Assembly (NCBI RefSeq): GCF_016807185.1
Contig: NZ_JAEVYN010000002.1
Span: forward strand, 1 to 64,000
Direction: 5' to 3'
Source of the DNA: Leptolyngbya sp. Cla-17
GTDB taxonomy: Bacteria; Cyanobacteriota; Cyanobacteriia; Leptolyngbyales; Leptolyngbyaceae
DNA length: 64,000 nucleotides
Each line of letters opens with the position of its first letter. Within the stretch, counting starts at the first letter, position 1. The notes under the pieces are model-generated. The model was not told the origin of the DNA. It saw only the letters and a list, made by a program, of their open reading frames with translations, and did no database searches. Shown piece after piece: positions 59,220-64,000 of the stretch. The position numbers and the translations under genes were made by a program.

Positions 59220-60185
59220 TTAGGGTTGTTTCTTTTGGGGAACGCCGCTGACTTTTAGAACATCTTCAAAACTAGAGCAGTAGGTTGGCAAGCCAAAGGT
59301 TGAAGGGGTAACGGGATTGGTGTGAACGAAATGGCGATAGTTAATCGCAAACCGATCCCAGTCTTCCATCTGAATCCGAAAAAGCTTAAAAATAATATCC
59401 AACAGCTTTTGGGTCAAGGGAATGCGGAAGTAGAGCCGCTTATCGAGATAAGCACAGGCTTCTGCGATCGCCTGATCCGCTGTTATCGCCGGATTGCCCA
59501 ACACCAGATTGTGGCAGTCTTCCTCATCCAAAGGATTATCGACCAAGTACCGAACCACTTGAGCCACATCTCTAGAGTGAATATAGTGAAAACTGCCATC
59601 AATGCTAAAAAAACGAATGAAATTGATCCATTTCGCTTCTTTAGAAATCCCCCCAGAAATATGTGACCATGGCTTTTGAGCTTCTCCACCCAATAGCAAA
59701 GTAGGAAACAACGTAATGATATTGGGACCAATGGCTAACTTTGAGAACTGCTGAAAGCAATTGTACTTAGAGCGAACATAATCTGTGCCAATTTCGCCCG
59801 CTTCTTTCATTGGCTGATTATTTCGATCAAGAATACTCGCTGTAGAAAAGTAAATAACTTGACGACAAACTTCTGGATCTAGCAAATTGAGCAGACGGAT
59901 GGTTTTAACCACGTTGATGTCAAATACTTCTTCAGGACCACCCCAGGAAGTAGCAATCAAAATCGCGCAGTCCATCGTTTTGAGCAAGTCACCAAATTGC
60001 TCAATCTCTCGCATATTTCCTTCTAGGACTGTAATTCCTGGACGAGCGCCATAGTCGATCTTTAACTTGTTTAAATTGCGAACAAGTAAAAATAGATCGT
60101 GATTGGTCTCTTGAATTAAAGCTTCGACTATATAATGACCTATGCAGCCACTTGCGCCAGTCACAAAAATTCGTTTGGAAGTCAT
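59220..60185 (-). CDS. NAD(P)-dependent epimerase/dehydratase-like SDR
   Basis: 321 residues, extended short-chain dehydrogenase fold. N-terminal TSKRIFVTGASGCIGHYIVEALI (nucleotide binding), AILIATSWGG, VIYFSTASIL, and catalytic YVRSKYNCF (YxxxK). Similar to cyanobacterial NmrA/UDP-sugar-type SDRs next to hemE. Substrate unknown. ATG. Confidence 0.85.
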   Translation of the reverse strand: MTSKRIFVTGASGCIGHYIVEALIQETNHDLFLLVRNLNKLKIDYGARPGITVLEGNMREIEQFGDLLKTMDCAILIATSWGGPEEVFDINVVKTIRLLNLLDPEVCRQVIYFSTASILDRNNQPMKEAGEIGTDYVRSKYNCFQQFSKLAIGPNIITLFPTLLLGGEAQKPWSHISGGISKEAKWINFIRFFSIDGSFHYIHSRDVAQVVRYLVDNPLDEEDCHNLVLGNPAITADQAIAEACAYLDKRLYFRIPLTQKLLDIIFKLFRIQMEDWDRFAINYRHFVHTNPVTPSTFGLPTYCSSFEDVLKVSGVPQKKQP

Positions 60186-60412
60186 CGGGGCTTTAGGATG
60201 AATAGCAGATTTGAGACTTAGTTATTGATCTTGTGATTTTAGGCTGAATTGATGAATTGAACCAGAATCACGGATTGTACTCCCGTTTCCATGCCGCATG
60301 TACGGCAGGCTGTCTACAACCCGTGATAACAAAAAAACTGCCAGAAACAGCAAAAGCCTACCTATGTAGGTATATCGCTCAATCTGAACAACTACGATGG
60401 GTTGGACAAACT

Positions 60413-61477
60413 TTATGTTCGGGCAGGCAGCAGTTGATCGGCTTGTTTTGCCGTTTCAAAGAAGAAGGCAGCATTCTCTTCGGGTGTGTTCGGCAGAATA
60501 CCATGACCCAAGTTGAGAATATGCTTTGAAGGACCTGCTTTTTGAATGGTGTCTAAAATGCGATCGCGAATAAAATCCTTTGATCCAAACAAAGCACAAG
60601 GGTCTACATTGCCCTGGACGCCCATGCCTGCACCCAATCGTTGACGAGCTTCAGCCATATCCACTGTCCAGTCAACGCTGACAATATCCACACCCGATTG
60701 TCCCATGCGCTCTAGCACGCCAGCACTGCCACTGATGTAGAGAATCAACGGCGTATCGGGATGAGTTGCTTTTACCTGCTGTACAATGCGCTGCTGATAA
60801 GGTAGGGCAAAGACATCGTAATCTTGAGGAGTCAACTGCCCTGCCCACGAGTCAAACAACTGCACGACTTGAGCGCCTGAATCGATCTGATAACGAACAT
60901 AGGTGGCGATCGCATCTGATAGTTTGCTCAATAATTCGTGCAACATCGCTGGCTCGGTAAATGCCATGCGTTTGATCGTGGAATAATCTTTGGAGCTTTT
61001 GCCTTCAATTGCATAGGCAGCCAAAGTCCATGGAGAGCCGACAAATCCTAGCACTGTTGCGCGATTACCTACTTCTTGCCGTAAGGCTTTGAGAGTCTGC
61101 CCGACAAAAGATAGGGATTCCTCAGGCTTCAAGGGGTGCAGTTGACGAATTTGTTCAAGGGTGCGGATGGGTGGATCAATAACCGGACCCCGACTTTCAA
61201 TAATATCAAATGGTATTCCTATGCCCGGTAGGGGAGTCAGAATATCGGAAAACATAATCACGCCGTCGGGCTGGAACGCTCGGAAAGGTTGGAGCGAAAT
61301 TTCGATCGCTAACTCTGGTTTTTCGGAGCGATCGCGGAAGGCAGGATAGCGATCGCGCAGATCTCGATAGACTTTCATGTACCGCCCTGCTTGGCGCATC
61401 ATCCAAACAGGAGGGCGCTCCAATATCTCACCACGAGCGGCTCTCAACAAATAAGGCACCTGGGCAGACCCGGTCAT
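60413..61477 (-). CDS. hemE: Uroporphyrinogen decarboxylase
   Basis: Makes coproporphyrinogen III from uroporphyrinogen III. 354 residues: RPPVWMMRQAGRYM, the catalytic Asp segment VIMFSDILTPLPGIGIPF, GFVGSPWTLAAYAIEG, FDSWAGQL, GNVDPCALFG and LNLGHGILPNTPEEN. ATG. Upstream is the PPC-like secreted gene; the SDR is 228 bp downstream. Confidence 0.97.
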   Translation of the reverse strand: MTGSAQVPYLLRAARGEILERPPVWMMRQAGRYMKVYRDLRDRYPAFRDRSEKPELAIEISLQPFRAFQPDGVIMFSDILTPLPGIGIPFDIIESRGPVIDPPIRTLEQIRQLHPLKPEESLSFVGQTLKALRQEVGNRATVLGFVGSPWTLAAYAIEGKSSKDYSTIKRMAFTEPAMLHELLSKLSDAIATYVRYQIDSGAQVVQLFDSWAGQLTPQDYDVFALPYQQRIVQQVKATHPDTPLILYISGSAGVLERMGQSGVDIVSVDWTVDMAEARQRLGAGMGVQGNVDPCALFGSKDFIRDRILDTIQKAGPSKHILNLGHGILPNTPEENAAFFFETAKQADQLLPART

Positions 61478-61596
61478 TTAACTATTGTCCTACTGGTTTT
61501 TAAGTGCATTCGATAGCTTACCACTCCAAGAAGGGCGTTTTACGGCACTCCCACTTTTAGAAGGCTTTTTTGAAGAGCCTTCTGTCTGCACTTAGC

Positions 61597-62754
61597 TTAT
61601 TTGACGATGCAAATACCGCCTATCGTCACCGTGCAGTTTGCTGGCTTAGCTGCTGCATCTAGGTTGCCTGTAGTGGGATTGTAGGTATACTCCCCGGCAG
61701 TCAAAAACCGCGTAGGAGGCGCACAGTATTGATAAATCTGGTTGGATTCTGGAAAATTGACAACGACATAAGAATCACGGGCAGCCGGACAACTATCCAA
61801 CACTGCTAACCCATAGTCTCGCTGCAACTGTTGCCGTCTAGAATCAGTAGGCAGTTGAGTCGTAGGGGGTAAGGTAGTCGTGGGAGGAATTGTGCCCGTG
61901 GAAGTTGTACTGAGGGGCGTTAAAGTGTCAGCGATTGAGTTATAGCGATAGCCACCCGCTTGTACATAGCGATTAGGAGTGGCGCAATACGTATAATCTC
62001 TGCCATCCTGGGGTTCAGTCATAGTGATTTGAGCGACGGGAGTACCTGTAGCCGGACAGCGCTCCAACACCGTTACTTGAAGTTGCTTTGCAATTAAGTC
62101 ACGACGAGCATCAACAATCTTGATACTCTGAGACGCTTCTTCATAAGTATAAACACCAGCTTCGATATCGCGGGTGCAGCGTTCTTCGGTCCCAATTCTA
62201 ATTTTGGCAACATTGGGAATACCGCAACCAATAGGGCGTAGCCGTAGGGTATTTCGCATGACTCTATCGGCTGAAGGAACTGCCACTGCCACTGCCGGTG
62301 CACTCAGCCCATCGATCGCCACGGTATAGCGTCCCAATGACCTATTACGCGACAATACCAGCAATTTATATGTGCCTGGTCGAACAATTTGATACTTAAA
62401 GAAGCTAGGGTTCTCGCTGTAGCTGACCTGCCGTCCCGTCGGGTCTATTAGAGCGATCGCAGGGCGCAGGGCACTACCATCCTCTGCTGTCACCGCCACT
62501 TCAAGACTGTCTCCACGTTGGGCTGTAAACGTATATTCGTCACCTCGTGCAGTTTGAATCGCTGTTCCTGGTCGGGTCAAATTTTTGAATTGATAGACAC
62601 GAGATGCAGCCCGAATAAACCCATTGACGGTTTGCCCATCAGTAATCGGAACACTTTCTGCCAGACTTGCGATCGTCCCGACCATTATTACTGCGACAGC
62701 ACTGGTCACTGCAAGCTTGCTAAGCATCTGACGAATTATCATAAGCATTCCCAT
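61597..62754 (-). CDS. Secreted protein with PPC-like domain and three C-terminal repeats
   Basis: 385 residues. Signal peptide (LSKLAVTSAVAVIMVGTIASLAES). A first domain (about 30-150: SRVYQFKNLTRPGT, YTFTAQRGDSLEV, GTYKLLVLSRNRSLGRYTVAIDGL) resembles bacterial pre-peptidase C-terminal domains. Then three related segments, each ending in a Tyr-rich turn: ERCTRDIEAGVYTYEE, YCATPNRYVQAGGYRYN and YCAPPTRFLTAGEYTYN. Cysteines recur (CGIPN, LERCPATG, LDSCPAARD). No enzymatic motif. ATG 62754; internal ATG codons at 62748 and 62742 are also possible starts. Upstream of hemE on the same strand. Confidence 0.75.
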   Translation of the reverse strand: MGMLMIIRQMLSKLAVTSAVAVIMVGTIASLAESVPITDGQTVNGFIRAASRVYQFKNLTRPGTAIQTARGDEYTFTAQRGDSLEVAVTAEDGSALRPAIALIDPTGRQVSYSENPSFFKYQIVRPGTYKLLVLSRNRSLGRYTVAIDGLSAPAVAVAVPSADRVMRNTLRLRPIGCGIPNVAKIRIGTEERCTRDIEAGVYTYEEASQSIKIVDARRDLIAKQLQVTVLERCPATGTPVAQITMTEPQDGRDYTYCATPNRYVQAGGYRYNSIADTLTPLSTTSTGTIPPTTTLPPTTQLPTDSRRQQLQRDYGLAVLDSCPAARDSYVVVNFPESNQIYQYCAPPTRFLTAGEYTYNPTTGNLDAAAKPANCTVTIGGICIVK

Positions 62755-62818
62755 ATTTAAGGTGAAATGAAAGAACTAACCTGCTGATCAAACATTAAGG
62801 ATTAGTTCTTAAGACTGT

Positions 62819-62843
62819 AGAAGAACAGTATCACTGTTCTTCT
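62819..62843 (-). terminator. Perfect 11-bp hairpin
   Basis: AGAAGAACAGT / ACTGTTCTTCT around a 3-base loop, between the sugar-transferase end and the repeat-protein start, both minus strand. No T-run; may terminate or stabilise the sugar-transferase mRNA. Confidence 0.5.
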
Positions 62844-62952
62844 TTCCTCTGTTCCTCAATTTTCAGTGTCACATTATTAAACCAACAACATCCCTGAGAC
62901 GGATGCATAACCGCTAATCAGCACAGTGCCATTGTCCTTAGAAAAACACTGG

Positions 62953-63657
62953 TCAGTAAGCGCCATTGTCTTTAGGAAAGATCACAACCCCCACTGTTTT
63001 CACAATGATCCAAAGATCCATTAAGAAGTGACGAGAATTGGCGTAGTACAAATCAATTTGGACGCGGCGAGGATAGGGAATATTATTGCGTCCAGACACT
63101 TGCCATAGCCCAGTAGCACCAGGGCGAATGGTCAGCACACGGTCAATAGACTCGCCATAACTAGATAGCTCTTCAACGACCAATGGACGAGGACCTACCA
63201 CACTCATATCCCCCTTCAGGACGTTCCAAAACTGAGGGAACTCGTCCATGCTAGTAATTCTAAGAAACTTACCAATCCAAGTAATTCGAGGATCGTGCTT
63301 AAGCTTGAAGTTTTCCCGAAACTCTTGGCGCATACCGGGTGAGGTTTGCATCATTTCATGCAGTGCCTCATCGGCATTCTTAACCATTGTTCTAAACTTA
63401 TAGCAATTAAAATGCTGATAGTTCTTGCCAACCCGCTCTTGAACGTAAAAGACAGGACCTGGAGAACTGAGCGCAACCAGCAAAATGAGCAAAAGATATA
63501 GTGGGAAAAAAACGATTAGAAACGTTAACGAAAAACAAATATCAAAGATCCGCTTGGCAGTATCACCATTCAAGGAATCCCAGAAAAACGGTAGAACACC
63601 GCGTTTTAGAATCGCTCGCAGCGACCTGCGGGAAACGAGTTGACTTTCAGCAGTCAT
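62953..63657 (-). CDS. Polyprenyl-phosphate sugar-phosphate transferase, WcaJ-like
   Basis: Starts an exopolysaccharide repeat unit on undecaprenyl phosphate. 234 residues from ATG 63657 (MTAESQLVSR), with AAGGAGT four bases before. RIFDICFSLTFLIVFFPLYL is one membrane helix; FYVQERVGKNYQHFNCYKFRTMVKNAD, RITWIGKFLRITSMDEFPQFWNVLKGDMSVVGPRPL and GLWQVSGR are typical of the short, PssY/WcaJ C-terminal type. ATG 63690 would add 11 residues. Confidence 0.93.
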   Translation of the reverse strand: MTAESQLVSRRSLRAILKRGVLPFFWDSLNGDTAKRIFDICFSLTFLIVFFPLYLLLILLVALSSPGPVFYVQERVGKNYQHFNCYKFRTMVKNADEALHEMMQTSPGMRQEFRENFKLKHDPRITWIGKFLRITSMDEFPQFWNVLKGDMSVVGPRPLVVEELSSYGESIDRVLTIRPGATGLWQVSGRNNIPYPRRVQIDLYYANSRHFLMDLWIIVKTVGVVIFPKDNGAY

Positions 63658-63760
63658 TTTACTCCTTACATATCCACACCACACACACAACCTGATTGTA
63701 AAGCCACTGACCTCTTATTACGCTCTGTTTTGCTGCAATTCAGTACATTTTTTGTTCAAC

Positions 63761-64000
63761 TCAGGATCTTTTGGTTGCTGGGTGCTCAGATTGTGTCTGG
63801 AAATCCTGGTAACAGTGCTCGATAAAGCTGAGGTACTGCTGCTGAAACCGTTCTGTGCTGAAGGAGAGGGCATGAGTGCGCATCACTTCTGGGTTGAAGC
63901 GATCGCGGTATTCCTCAAAGGTCTGAACTGCTGCCATCAGATCTGCTTCCGTTTGAGTGGGAAAGAGAACGCCAGTTCCCTTCTCAGGATGGTGCCGGAT
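63761..64000 (-). CDS. Glycosyltransferase, C-terminal part only
   Basis: Partial gene running off the window end. About 79 codons: HHPEKGTGVLFPTQTEADLM, MAAVQTFEEYRDRFNPEVMR, RTHALSFSTERFQQQYLSFI. This matches the end of GT4-family glycosyltransferases (GVLFPxQT..., HALxFSxERF). The beginning lies outside. Neighbour of the sugar-phosphate transferase, indicating an exopolysaccharide locus. Confidence 0.8.
   Translation of the reverse strand: MRHHPEKGTGVLFPTQTEADLMAAVQTFEEYRDRFNPEVMRTHALSFSTERFQQQYLSFIEHCYQDFQTQSEHPATKRS

Noticed and set aside
60257..60529. 90-codon plus-strand frame after hemE
   Set aside because: Second half is antisense to hemE; no homology or ribosome site seen.
1..64000. 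GCGATCGC palindromes as regulatory sites
   Set aside because: These are HIP1 sites, spread evenly in and between genes as in most cyanobacteria.

Overview
The window is a piece of a cyanobacterial chromosome, probably from a filamentous non-heterocystous lineage; the lineage is an inference. The cyanobacterial assignment rests on frequent GCGATCGC (HIP1) palindromes, a 38-residue psaX, bvdR, petF, zds (plant-type carotene desaturase), DUF3172 and DUF2949 proteins, two AMIN-domain envelope proteins, and GGAGTTT/GTGCGGA-type heptamer repeats. Most of the window is dense housekeeping sequence with small intergenic gaps.

Layout. 1-11.7 kb: tail of lipB, a DUF1176 remnant, a VOC protein, tmRNA (ssrA) divergent from queC, two secreted unknowns, a UgpC-like ABC ATPase, DUF3172, an 863-residue AMIN protein, a LivH-type permease, psaX and lipA. 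12-25 kb: response regulator, recR (probable ATT start), a metallo-beta-lactamase-like protein with altered metal site, a site-2 protease, nei, an AMIN amidase, an OB-fold-like secreted protein, a scar fused from copies of the amidase and bvdR tails, a GNAT protein, bvdR, petF and a SpoIID protein. 25-33 kb: sulfiredoxin with a decayed Uma2-like tail, a modular pentapeptide-repeat protein, larE-trmB, a GT39 mannosyltransferase-like protein, yqeK-rsfS, a broken reading frame overlapping purN, and purN. 33.7-42.3 kb: peptide-transport lipoprotein, CYP110-like P450 on the opposite strand, OppB/DppB permease, two M16 peptidase-family genes (one without a zinc site) and a TPR protein.

42.3-53.3 kb is the most plastic part. 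It holds three insertion sequences whose ends and target duplications can be read: an intact IS630, an IS5-family element with two overlapping frames inserted just after the tRNA-Pro terminator, and a frameshifted IS630 next to minD. Between them lie an ABC exporter, tRNA-Pro(TGG), tRNA-Glu(TTC), a long gene-free stretch, a ribbon-helix-helix protein, a REC-histidine kinase and minD-minE-aroE. 53.4-64 kb: mutS, zds with an SRPBCC partner, DUF2949, an SDR protein, hemE, a repeat-containing secreted protein, and the start of an exopolysaccharide locus (polyprenyl-phosphate sugar transferase and the end of a glycosyltransferase).

Themes: lipoylation (lipB, lipA), tetrapyrrole and bilin metabolism (hemE, bvdR), photosynthesis (psaX, petF, zds), cell division and wall remodelling (minDE, AMIN amidase, SpoIID), and DNA repair (recR, nei, mutS). 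I found no CRISPR array, prophage or recognisable complete defence system. The best candidates for new biology are the modular pentapeptide protein, the AMIN protein with a VirB10-like C-terminus, the secreted duplicated-Cys-motif protein, and the P450 embedded between peptide-transport genes. Family assignments come from reading motifs by eye; no database search was run.
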